From positions 7,654 through 21,863 of the forward strand of contig DDCX01000051.1 in the NCBI GenBank assembly GCA_002336475.1: a stretch of DNA of 14,210 nucleotides, in the 5' to 3' direction. This DNA is from Flavobacteriales bacterium UBA1995 (GTDB lineage: Bacteria > Bacteroidota > Bacteroidia > Flavobacteriales_D > Sanyastnellaceae). A program made the position numbers and the translations under genes. This document shows positions 8,070 through 14,210 of the stretch, piece after piece. The notes beneath the pieces were generated by a model. The model was not told the origin of the DNA and ran no database searches. It saw nothing but the letters and a program-made list of their open reading frames with translations. Numbering within the stretch: the stretch's first letter is position 1; the number at the start of each line of letters is the position of its first letter.

Positions 8070-8767
8070 GGGGTCTTGGGCTCCGATTTTGGGCAGCCAT
8101 GAGGGTTGTCGTCCGCACCATTGCGCAAGCGATGCAGCAGGCCATCGGCGTCTTTGACGGTTCTCTCGGCCCAATCCCCCAGAATTCGGGGGTGTTCTCT
8201 TTTGGGCACGCGCCAAGGGATTTGAGTGGCGGACCTCACCCGTCGGGTCACTGTTTGGAGCGTCAAGGCTGCTGCCACGGAGATGTTATAGCTCTCTGTG
8301 AATCCGAACATGGGAATCCGAACGAAATAATCGGCTTCTGCTCGGGCAGCCTCCGTTATGCCCGGACCTTCTGAACCGAATACCAAGGCGACCGGCCGGT
8401 CGATGGGCAGGTCTTCAGGGGTGGTGTCGTTGGTGTGCGGTGTGGTACAGCAGATGGCAAATCCACGGGACTTCAAATCCCGCAATGCCTGAGTGGTGTC
8501 CTGATGGCGTTCGATGTCCAGCCATTTGGCGGCCCCTTTTGCCACGCCAGGAGACACGCGATATGGGTTGTTGACCTCTATGATGTGGGCCGATTGGAGC
8601 CCAAACCCATCACAGCTTCTCAGCACGGCAGAAATGTTGTGTGGGTCGTAGAGGTCTTCTGTTACAGCAGTCACCCAGCACATGCGTTCATCTAAAACCG
8701 TTTCAAACCGGGAGCGTCTAGCCTCGGTGAGAAAGGAAGAAAGCAAAGAATACCGGTCGTCTTGCAT
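8066..8767 (-). CDS. trmH: TrmH-type tRNA (guanosine-2'-O-)-methyltransferase (SpoU/SPOUT)
   Basis: 233-residue SPOUT methyltransferase, probably modifying G18 of tRNAs with S-adenosylmethionine. Motif 1 is EDLYDPHNISAVLRSCDGFG (37-56) with N44 and the catalytic R50; motif 2 is VFGSEGPGI (129-137); motif 3, which forms the trefoil knot AdoMet site, is IPMFGFTESYNISVAAAL (151-168). The N-terminal FLTEARRSRFETVLDER and C-terminal extension are like those of TrmH rather than the larger rRNA enzymes, which carry an L30e-like domain. The start at 8767 retains the conserved N-terminal helix. It begins only 15 nt downstream of the T-run of the HU terminator and overlaps the MATE start by 4 nt. A role on another RNA cannot be excluded. 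Confidence 0.92.
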   Translation of the reverse strand: MQDDRYSLLSSFLTEARRSRFETVLDERMCWVTAVTEDLYDPHNISAVLRSCDGFGLQSAHIIEVNNPYRVSPGVAKGAAKWLDIERHQDTTQALRDLKSRGFAICCTTPHTNDTTPEDLPIDRPVALVFGSEGPGITEAARAEADYFVRIPMFGFTESYNISVAAALTLQTVTRRVRSATQIPWRVPKREHPRILGDWAERTVKDADGLLHRLRNGADDNPHGCPKSEPKTP

Positions 8768-8782
8768 GGAAAGAGAGGAAAG

Positions 8783-8816
8783 AAAAACCCCGGTTTACCG
8801 CGAAGGCAAACCGGGG
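8783..8816 (-). terminator. Rho-independent terminator of the HU gene
   Basis: Read on the minus strand, CCCCGGTTT (8816-8808) pairs perfectly with AAACCGGGG (8796-8788); a G-U and two C-G pairs extend the stem to about 12 bp with a 5-nt loop. It is followed at once by TTTTT (8787-8783). It lies 28 nt after the HU stop and only 15 nt before the trmH ATG. Confidence 0.9.
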
Positions 8817-8844
8817 AATTTTCGGCTGGTGCCGGAAACAGGTC

Positions 8845-9117
8845 TTACTTGACCTTGTCGTTCAACTCAGCACCTGGCTTGAACTTCACCACGTTTTTAG
8901 CTGCGATGGTGATTTCCTTGCCAGTTTGTGGGTTACGGCCTTTGCGTGCCTCCCGGTGGGTGACAGAGAAAGAACCAAAGCCAACGAGGGCTACACGCTC
9001 TCCACCCTTGAGGGCGTTAGAGGTTGCGTCGATGAATGAGTCGAGTGCGCGACCTGCGTCGGCCTTGCTGATGCCTGCGCCTTCGGCCATGGCATCACGG
9101 AGTTCGGATTTGTTCAT
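8845..9117 (-). CDS. HU family DNA-binding protein
   Basis: 90-residue nucleoid-associated protein that binds and bends DNA as a dimer. The sequence opens [20 protein letters not shown] (helix-turn-helix dimer core), carries the GFGSF signature (46-50) at the start of the beta arms and the arm tip [10 protein letters not shown] (60-69) with the intercalating proline, and ends in the usual [11 protein letters not shown]. Start chosen at 9117: the frame is open to 9174 but the extra 19 residues are unlike the family and the predicted promoter falls inside them. It is monocistronic by appearance: a perfect TACATTTG box upstream and a strong terminator downstream. Confidence 0.96.
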   Translation of the reverse strand: MNKSELRDAMAEGAGISKADAGRALDSFIDATSNALKGGERVALVGFGSFSVTHREARKGRNPQTGKEITIAAKNVVKFKPGAELNDKVK

Positions 9118-9144
9118 GGTTTTGTTTTTGGGTTGTGAACCATC

Positions 9145-9152
9145 CAAATGTA
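9145..9152 (-). promoter_or_regulatory. Candidate -7 box (TACATTTG) for the HU gene
   Basis: TACATTTG matches all six defined bases of the Bacteroidota -7 consensus and ends 27 nt before the HU ATG. The short leader between (ending in an A-rich CAAAAACAAAACC) is typical of initiation without Shine-Dalgarno pairing in this phylum. The -33 element is poor. Confidence 0.5.
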
Positions 9153-9291
9153 TATGCGAAATCCCGCGTCCCACGGGGGAAGCAGCACGTTTTTATGCAG
9201 TTTGTGAATAAAGTCGGTTAAGAATTGGATAAACCCGGAAATCCAACGTGAATAGGGGCTCCGAGAAGGTGTCCACCTTTGTCATTCAATA

Positions 9292-9299
9292 GAAATTTG
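9292..9299 (+). promoter_or_regulatory. Candidate -7 box (GAAATTTG) for the thioesterase
   Basis: Five of six defined bases of TAnnTTTG match, and the box ends 5 nt before the ATG at 9305. The TTTG at 9278-9281 is only 10 nt upstream, too close for a standard -33 element. Transcription from here would give a leaderless or near-leaderless mRNA. The rest of the 187-bp HU-thioesterase gap shows no other feature apart from the HU promoter. Confidence 0.25.
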
Positions 9300-9304
9300 A
9301 CGCA

Positions 9305-9769
9305 ATGCCCGATTTTGACCCCTCAAATCCGATGGATGTTCCCTTTGAAGCGCTCGGTCCGACCGTCGATTTTGAGGTTCCGATGCGCTACAGCGACATG
9401 GATTTATTCGGACACGTAAACAACGCCCGATACTTCACTTTTTTAGAGGACGCCAGAATTGCCTGGTTTGAAACCTGTGTTCCTGAACCCTGGGACTTTC
9501 GAAAGCACGGGGTGTTGGTGGCACACAATGAGATGGACTACCTCAAGCCCGTTGAGCCCGGTGATCGGTTGATCATCAGGCTTGGCGCCTCAGGACTGGG
9601 CAATTCAAGCATCCACATCCGCTATGAAGGCTACGTTATAAAAGGAGGAGATGCTGCACAAACGTTGTTGGCTTTTCGGGCAGCGACCACTTTGGTGAGT
9701 TGGAATACCGCTGCTGGAAAAGTCTCCCGGGTTCACGACGATTGGCGAAAAGCCATCACAGGAGAATGA
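9305..9769 (+). CDS. Hotdog-fold acyl-CoA thioesterase (4-hydroxybenzoyl-CoA thioesterase/YbgC-FadM type)
   Basis: 154-residue single hotdog-domain protein, predicted to hydrolyse acyl-CoA thioesters in the cytoplasm. The diagnostic block is MRYSDMDLFGHVNNARYFTFLEDAR (27-51), where D33 in the D-x-x-G-H-V-N-N motif sits at the position of the catalytic aspartate of this family and H37-N39-N40 begin the central helix. The strands with VLVAHNEMDYLKPVEPGDRLIIRLG follow as usual. Length is typical. The gene stands alone between the divergent HU gene and the secreted protein, and no terminator is evident in the 127 nt after it. The acyl substrate cannot be told from the sequence. Confidence 0.88.
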   Translation: MPDFDPSNPMDVPFEALGPTVDFEVPMRYSDMDLFGHVNNARYFTFLEDARIAWFETCVPEPWDFRKHGVLVAHNEMDYLKPVEPGDRLIIRLGASGLGNSSIHIRYEGYVIKGGDAAQTLLAFRAATTLVSWNTAAGKVSRVHDDWRKAITGE

Positions 9770-9848
9770 ATTTGTTGGCCTGAGGAGCAAATCGATTCGG
9801 CGCATCCAAAAGGCGGAGTTCACCTTGGCCTGTGCATAATCGAAGGGG

Positions 9849-9876
9849 TTGTGAATTGCGAGAGGTCATTATTTTG
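9849..9876 (+). promoter_or_regulatory. Candidate Bacteroidota promoter (TTG-N17-TTATTTTG) of the first T9SS cargo gene
   Basis: A TTG at 9849-9851 and TTATTTTG at 9869-9876 (five of six defined bases of TAnnTTTG) are separated by 17 nt, which fits the -33/-7 architecture. The -7 box ends 20 nt before the ATG, and the leader ends in an A-rich CACCAAAAA, favourable for initiation in this phylum. Confidence 0.5.
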
Positions 9877-9896
9877 GCAGCTACAAACACCAAAAA

Positions 9897-11651
9897 ATGA
9901 AGCACATATACCTCCTCATGGTGGGACTCGCAATGACCGGGACCATCTGGGCGCAGACCGTTTCGGTTACCCTTAGCGTCGATATGAACAGCCAGGATGT
10001 CGCCGCAGAAGGCGTCCACGTGGCGGGCAACTTTCAAGGTTGGGACCCGGCCGGCACCATGCTTACCGACGATGACATGGACGGCATCTACGAGGTGACC
10101 TTGGATGTCGCGGACTCCTTGGCCACCATCCAATACAAGTTTCTCAATGGCAACGCTTGGGGAGTAGACGAAGCATGTCCAGAAGCTTGCGCTTATCCGG
10201 GCAGCACCGATCGCTATGCAAACATTGACGGAGATACGACTGTACCTGTGGTGTGTTTTGGCGCTTGCGCCGCTTGCGGTATCACTACCGTTCTGTTCAA
10301 GGTTGACATGAGCCAGGAAGAGGCGATCAATCCGGTGGGGGTTCACATGAACGGCAACTTCAATGGTTGGGACGGCACGAACTTCTTAATGATGGATGAT
10401 TCGGATGGTGACTTAATATATACGTATACAGCTCAGGTGGACGGAGCCATGTTGGACCCTGTGGACACCCTGCAGTTCAAGTTCGTCAACGGCAACGCTT
10501 GGGGATTCGATGAAAGCCCTGAAGGAGAGTGTGCCAGTCAAGGCAACCGCACCATGGTGCTCACCGGCGGTGATCAGGTGTACCAAATGAGCGAAACCGG
10601 ACAGGCTTATTGCTACAATGCATGTGGAAGTTGTGTGGCGCCAACACCCGTCACATTTAAAGTGGACATGAGCAGCCAGGCAGAAGTCTCAGTCAATGGC
10701 GTTTGCGTGGCAGGCAGCTTCCAAGGTTGGACACCCGGCGTGAATTTCTTGACCGACCTCGATGGCGACATGGTCTATGAGGCCACCATCGATGTGGTTC
10801 CTGGCGACTATGAGTTCAAGTTTATCAACGGCAACAATTGGGGCGGCGATGGCGATGGGAACATCGACAATGAGAATCCCCCTGCAGATTGCGTTTCCAA
10901 TGGCAACAGGGTGTTCTCTGTAGTGGATGGTCCTGTGACCATTCAGTATTGCTACAACCAGTGCAGCGAGACTTGTGTCCCTGACCCCGATGCGGCGCCG
11001 ATTACGTTTCAGGTGGACATGACCAACGAGTTGGTTTCAGAGGATGGCGTTTGGTTGATTGGCAACATTACCACTCCCCAATGGCAAGCGGGTGCGCTGC
11101 AATTGAGTGACAGTGACGGTGACAATGTATACGACGTGACCTATGAAGTCAGTGGCGCTGCGTTTTTTGAATACCGTTACTGCAATGGAGATCCGTATCC
11201 AGCCGGCGAAATCGACAATTCCGTGACAGAAGTGGGGGACTTTGAAGAGGGCGGCTGTGGACAAGGCAATCCATTTGGTGAGTTCAACCGCACCCACACC
11301 CGGTCTGGTCAAGCGGAAATACTCGGGGCGTACTGCTTCACGAGTTGTCTGGACTGCAATGGAGACACCGTAGGTACGGTCATCGGCATCGAAGAGCTGG
11401 AAGATTTTGTGGGGCTTGAAGCCTATCCGAACCCTGCACAAGACGCGGTCAATTTGCGTGTAGAGGGCATGGAAGGCTTGTTACAGGTTCGCATTTACGA
11501 TTTGACTGGAAAAACTGTTTTGGCAGACCGCCAGTTGGTCCAGTCCGGCGCAGTGTTGACTTATGAGGTCTCGGATTTACGTGCAGGGATGTACATCCTA
11601 GAGGCGACTGGAACGACACAGCGCACGACGCTGCGTCTGAATGTGCAGTGA
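9897..11651 (+). CDS. Secreted T9SS cargo with four tandem CBM48/AMPK-like domains and a type A sorting domain
   Basis: 584-residue exported protein. A signal peptide spans about residues 1-19 (hydrophobic LLMVGLAMTG, likely cut after TIWA). Four repeats follow, roughly 21-127, 129-246, 250-360 and 366-487, each built as VxFxVDMS, a GxFxGW core (GNFQGWD, GNFNGWD, GSFQGWT, degenerate GNITTPQWQ), a D-x-DGD-x-x-Y turn, a KFxNGNxWG strand pair, and a Cys-rich end of the form Y/VC-x3-C-x2/3-C. The core resembles the E-set glycogen-binding modules (CBM48/AMPK beta), so binding of alpha-glucan or another glycan is inferred, not shown. The C-terminal part (about 503-584) is a T9SS type A sorting domain (LEAYPNPAQDAVNLRV ... 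DLTGKTV ... LRAGMYILEA ... LRLNV) directing secretion or surface attachment. No catalytic domain is seen. It has 19 cysteines, probably disulfide-bonded outside the cell. Flanked by its own promoter and terminator. Confidence 0.88.
   Translation: MKHIYLLMVGLAMTGTIWAQTVSVTLSVDMNSQDVAAEGVHVAGNFQGWDPAGTMLTDDDMDGIYEVTLDVADSLATIQYKFLNGNAWGVDEACPEACAYPGSTDRYANIDGDTTVPVVCFGACAACGITTVLFKVDMSQEEAINPVGVHMNGNFNGWDGTNFLMMDDSDGDLIYTYTAQVDGAMLDPVDTLQFKFVNGNAWGFDESPEGECASQGNRTMVLTGGDQVYQMSETGQAYCYNACGSCVAPTPVTFKVDMSSQAEVSVNGVCVAGSFQGWTPGVNFLTDLDGDMVYEATIDVVPGDYEFKFINGNNWGGDGDGNIDNENPPADCVSNGNRVFSVVDGPVTIQYCYNQCSETCVPDPDAAPITFQVDMTNELVSEDGVWLIGNITTPQWQAGALQLSDSDGDNVYDVTYEVSGAAFFEYRYCNGDPYPAGEIDNSVTEVGDFEEGGCGQGNPFGEFNRTHTRSGQAEILGAYCFTSCLDCNGDTVGTVIGIEELEDFVGLEAYPNPAQDAVNLRVEGMEGLLQVRIYDLTGKTVLADRQLVQSGAVLTYEVSDLRAGMYILEATGTTQRTTLRLNVQ
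9957..11357 (+). repeat. Four tandem protein-level repeats of about 107-122 codons
   Basis: Approximate units: 9957-10277, 10281-10634, 10644-10976 and 10992-11357. Units 1-3 share GxFxGW and FKFxNGNxWG or YKFLNGNAWG almost exactly. Unit 4 replaces the GW core with TTPQWQAG and KFxNGN with YRYCNGD, so it is a divergent copy. Conservation is at protein level with only short identical DNA stretches (for example around the FNGNAWGxDE codons of units 1 and 2), which suggests old duplication rather than recent expansion. Confidence 0.85.
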
Positions 11652-11680
11652 GTGGAATTTGAAGCTTTGATGGAAATGTA

Positions 11681-11711
11681 GAAGGGGGCCAATCGGCCCC
11701 CTTCTTTTTTT
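11681..11711 (+). terminator. Rho-independent terminator after the first T9SS cargo gene
   Basis: Perfect 10-bp stem GAAGGGGGCC (11681-11690) with GGCCCCCTTC (11695-11704), a 4-nt loop AATC, and seven T (11705-11711). It lies 30 nt after the stop codon. The stem's reverse complement also starts with GAAG, but no T-run exists on the other strand, so it is read as plus-strand only. Confidence 0.93.
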
Positions 11712-11820
11712 CTTACATCGATAGTGGAAATCCCTTGCATTGTAACATGACTAAAGTCAGCAGTGATAACGCCCTTCGCCTCTATATTGCACCAGATTCA
11801 CAATTAACACGATCAAACGC

Positions 11821-14210
11821 ATGAAGCGATTGCTACTCGGTGTTTTGGCAGCTTGCTGCAGCACCCTTGCTTACTCTCAAGCCACAGAAATTGTCGTTGA
11901 GACCTACGCCGAAAACATTGGCATGGTGGGGACAACAGACCTTACAGGCTACAACACTTACCGCGTCTACGTCAAGTTCGCATCTGACCAGGATTTCTTG
12001 ACGGCGGTCTATGGTGATGTGGATTTCCCCACAAAAATTCAAGGTGGAAACAACTTCTTCAATGCTGCCCTTGGCACCAAGGACAACGAAGGTTACCAGT
12101 CCTTGCTCTTTGGGGGCTTTCCAGACCTTGAATATGACAGCTTCATTACCGTCGGTATGGACGGTCCTGCTGATGTCAATGCCGGAGAAGCGGCCATCAA
12201 TGCAGTAGGAGACCCTTCTTCCAACTGGATCCCCGTTTTCGAACCGGGTGGTGGCGCTACAGGTGGAGACATCATCATTGACACCCAGACAGGTGGAAGT
12301 TGGTTCCCATTGTTTCCGAACAGCAATGCATACGCTGGGGAGGACAGCCTCGTAATGATCGGCCAATTCACCACAGATACTGTATTGTACGGTGTGGTCA
12401 GCATCGCAACTTTCGTAGGCGGAGTGCAGTCCAATGACTCTTTGGTGACCATCCCTTTTAGCAGTGTGCCAGACGCTGTGTTTGGTTGCACCGACAGCGA
12501 GGCTACGAACTACGACATGGCTGCCAACGAGGACAACGGATCGTGTGTTTTTGCATGTGACTACCCCGGTACCCAACTCATGATCACTGAGACTGCATCC
12601 AATACTGTCAGCTGCAGTGGTTACGCCGACGGTTTTGCCTCAGTCACCGTGACAGGAGGTCAAGGAAGTTTGACCTACTCCAACGGCATTTCTGAGAATG
12701 CGACAGGTTTGTTTAGTGGCGTAGTGGCAGGAGAATTGACCATCACGGTAACGGACAACGTAGGTTGTACCACCGAAGCCATGGTGACGGTCGAGAGCCC
12801 TGAAGCTCTTGATGTCATGGCCAGCCTCTCAGATCCCATCAGCTGCAACGGCCAGTCCGATGCTGTTTTGAGCGGAAACAGTTCAGGCGGTACAGGCATG
12901 GTGACCTACAGCTTGACAGCTCCAGTAGATACCGGTGGGTTGCCCTACTTCGAGAATGGGGTGGAGACCTTGTTGTTCGAGAACATCGGGGTTGGACTTT
13001 ACACCGTTTATGCCATCGACGAAAACGGATGTGTAGACAATACCCCTGGCATCTCTATTGAGCAGCCACAGCCATTTAGCTTGTATGCCCAGGCCATCGT
13101 TCCGACCAACTGCCCAGACTCTGAGGACGGCACTGTAGTCCTGAATTACTTCGGAGGCAGCGGCAACAGCACTACATACAGCACCGATGGTATGTCTTTT
13201 GACGCCAACACGACGTTTGATCTCGGTCCTGGTACGTATACGTTCTACGCTCAGGACGTCAACGGATGCCTGGATACTTTGATGGATGTTGAAGTAACCA
13301 CACCTCCTCAATTCGTGGCCCAAGAAGAGTTGACCAGCCCAAGCTGCTTCGGAGATACCGATGGAGCACTGACGGTTGAAGTCCAGGGCGGTTCTTCACC
13401 CATTGCATATGTTTATGCAGGTGACACTTTGGACATGGTGTCTTTGGACATGATTGGAGCCGGCAGTTACGCCATTGAAGTCGTAGACGACAATGGTTGT
13501 TCTTTCGACGCTTCAGTTGACTTGGAGGGGCCAAGCGAGATTGTCCCCACTGCTGCGGTCACGGCTGTATTGTGCAGTGACAGTGAAGACGGTGTGATCG
13601 ACGTTTCTGCCACCGGTGGAAGCGGAATGGGGTACACCTATTCCATTGACAATGGAAGCTTCGGTCCCAATGCCGGTTTTGACGGCTTGGCTGCTGGAGA
13701 TTACACCATCACAGTTCAGGACGATGCAGAATGTGCAGGTTCGGCCACATTCACTGTGGATGCACCGGAGGCTATCGTGGTCACCGTTGAAGCCAATGAC
13801 GGCGCCAATGGAACAGAAGCTGATGGCGTGCTTGACATTACCGTAGAGGGAGGTACTGCACCATACGGGTACAGCTGGACAGGTCCGGGATACACTGGGA
13901 CAGACGAGGATCCAAGCGGCATTGCTGCCGGTGATTACGAAGTGACCATTACAGACGGAAACGGATGTGAATTCACCAGCACCACAATCGTGGTGGTCAG
14001 TGGAATCGAAGAAATGGTGCGTTTGATCGACCTCAAGCTGTTCCCTAACCCCACCAACGGTAACGTCACCGTGAGCATGGAGGGCCTCTCAGGAGAGTCT
14101 GTCATTGCTGTGCTGACAGACGGACTCGGTCGTGAAGTGAGCCGTGAAGACCTCGGCAACCTCACAGGTCAGTATGTCCACATGTTGGACCTGACCTCAG
14201 TTGAGGCAGG
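11821..14210 (+). CDS. Secreted T9SS cargo with SprB-like repeats, 3' partial
   Basis: Open frame from ATG 11821 to the window end (796 codons plus 2 bases, no stop). Signal peptide: MKRLLLGVLAACCSTLAYSQ, probable cleavage near residue 20. Residues about 21-215 form a domain I recognise only as a recurrent N-terminal region of flavobacterial secreted proteins (GMVGTTDLTGYNTYRVYVKF ... GGFPDLEYDSFITVGMDGPA ... GGSWFPLFPNSNAYAGEDSLVMIGQFTTD), function unassigned. A GCTDSEATNYDMAANEDNGSC motif (222-242) follows, a slightly degenerate form of the common GCTDxxAxNYDPxAxxDDGSC. Six SprB-type repeats run from about 261 to 726. A T9SS type A sorting domain begins near 735 (LKLFPNPTNGNVTV) and is cut by the window edge; perhaps 20-30 residues are missing. 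SprB repeats occur in gliding adhesins, so a surface-adhesive role is plausible but inferred. The 109 nt between the preceding terminator and the ATG hold only weak promoter-like sequence (TATATTGC at 11783-11790). Confidence 0.9.
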   Translation, partial: MKRLLLGVLAACCSTLAYSQATEIVVETYAENIGMVGTTDLTGYNTYRVYVKFASDQDFLTAVYGDVDFPTKIQGGNNFFNAALGTKDNEGYQSLLFGGFPDLEYDSFITVGMDGPADVNAGEAAINAVGDPSSNWIPVFEPGGGATGGDIIIDTQTGGSWFPLFPNSNAYAGEDSLVMIGQFTTDTVLYGVVSIATFVGGVQSNDSLVTIPFSSVPDAVFGCTDSEATNYDMAANEDNGSCVFACDYPGTQLMITETASNTVSCSGYADGFASVTVTGGQGSLTYSNGISENATGLFSGVVAGELTITVTDNVGCTTEAMVTVESPEALDVMASLSDPISCNGQSDAVLSGNSSGGTGMVTYSLTAPVDTGGLPYFENGVETLLFENIGVGLYTVYAIDENGCVDNTPGISIEQPQPFSLYAQAIVPTNCPDSEDGTVVLNYFGGSGNSTTYSTDGMSFDANTTFDLGPGTYTFYAQDVNGCLDTLMDVEVTTPPQFVAQEELTSPSCFGDTDGALTVEVQGGSSPIAYVYAGDTLDMVSLDMIGAGSYAIEVVDDNGCSFDASVDLEGPSEIVPTAAVTAVLCSDSEDGVIDVSATGGSGMGYTYSIDNGSFGPNAGFDGLAAGDYTITVQDDAECAGSATFTVDAPEAIVVTVEANDGANGTEADGVLDITVEGGTAPYGYSWTGPGYTGTDEDPSGIAAGDYEVTITDGNGCEFTSTTIVVVSGIEEMVRLIDLKLFPNPTNGNVTVSMEGLSGESVIAVLTDGLGREVSREDLGNLTGQYVHMLDLTSVEA
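12601..13998 (+). repeat. Six SprB-like tandem protein repeats
   Basis: Approximate units: 12601-12819, 12832-13074, 13099-13317, 13330-13545, 13561-13764 and 13780-13998. Each has an opening Cys block (SCSG, SCNG, NCPD, SCFG, LCSD; absent in unit 6), a DG and VxGGxG strand, AGxYxxxVxD, and a closing D/ENGC-type turn before a short P-containing linker. The units differ strongly in DNA sequence. Confidence 0.8.

Noticed and set aside
8070..8216. Upstream extension of the MATE gene
   Set aside because: The extra 49 residues lie wholly inside trmH, are basic and unlike MATE N-termini, and the ATG at 8069 gives a classic ATGA overlap.
9770..9896. Possible small RNA or terminator between the thioesterase and the first T9SS cargo
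   Set aside because: Only a short repeated TTGGCCTG (near 9774 and 9824) and a mismatched CCAAAAGG/CCTTGG pairing are seen, with no T-run; apart from the promoter at 9849-9876 nothing is supported.
11833..12576. 247-codon minus-strand open frame
   Set aside because: Antisense to the second T9SS cargo, whose signal peptide and domain order are clear; the opposite frame shows no domain.
1..14210. CRISPR arrays, tRNA/rRNA genes, insertion sequences, phage or defence genes
   Set aside because: No direct-repeat/spacer pattern, cloverleaf-like sequence, transposase or recombinase motif, or inverted terminal repeats were found on reading; coding density and gene content look chromosomal.

Overview
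The window looks like a chromosome segment from the Bacteroidota, most likely a Flavobacteriales-type marine or freshwater bacterium with unusually high GC for the group (above 50% by eye). The evidence is: two secreted proteins ending in type IX secretion (T9SS) type A sorting domains, SprB-like repeats, no Shine-Dalgarno sequences in front of starts, several matches to the Bacteroidota -7 promoter box TAnnTTTG, and a methylmalonyl-CoA mutase of the MutA/MutB type.

Layout: 1-759 (+) is the 3' part of an oligopeptide/dipeptide ABC transporter permease. It runs convergently into a three-gene minus-strand cluster (2498-750): a CsaA-like tRNA-binding protein, a GmhB-like HAD phosphatase and a class IV PLP aminotransferase. 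Diverging from it at 2562 (+) is a 1035-residue methylmalonyl-CoA mutase in which a MutA-like barrel and a complete catalytic MutB are one polypeptide. Next is a minus-strand housekeeping block (9117-5728): HU DNA-binding protein, a strong terminator, then trmH, a MATE exporter and fmt. At 9305 (+) is a hotdog acyl-CoA thioesterase. The window ends with two plus-strand T9SS cargo proteins separated by a strong terminator. The first (9897-11651) carries four tandem CBM48/AMPK-like domains. The second starts at 11821, is still open at 14210, and carries six SprB-like repeats and the start of a sorting domain.

Functional picture: mostly core metabolism and RNA maintenance (propionyl-CoA/methylmalonyl-CoA to succinyl-CoA, tRNA Gm18 methylation, initiator tRNA formylation, nucleoid protein), followed by an extracellular module. 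I see no CRISPR, phage, insertion sequence, tRNA or rRNA.

Most worth a second look: the fused and compacted MutA-MutB mutase; a GmhB-like phosphatase in which all three zinc-ligand cysteines are serines; and a recurring -7-type box that ends only 4-9 nt before the start codon of four genes, suggesting leaderless or near-leaderless mRNAs. None of this amounts to a clearly new defence or mobile system.
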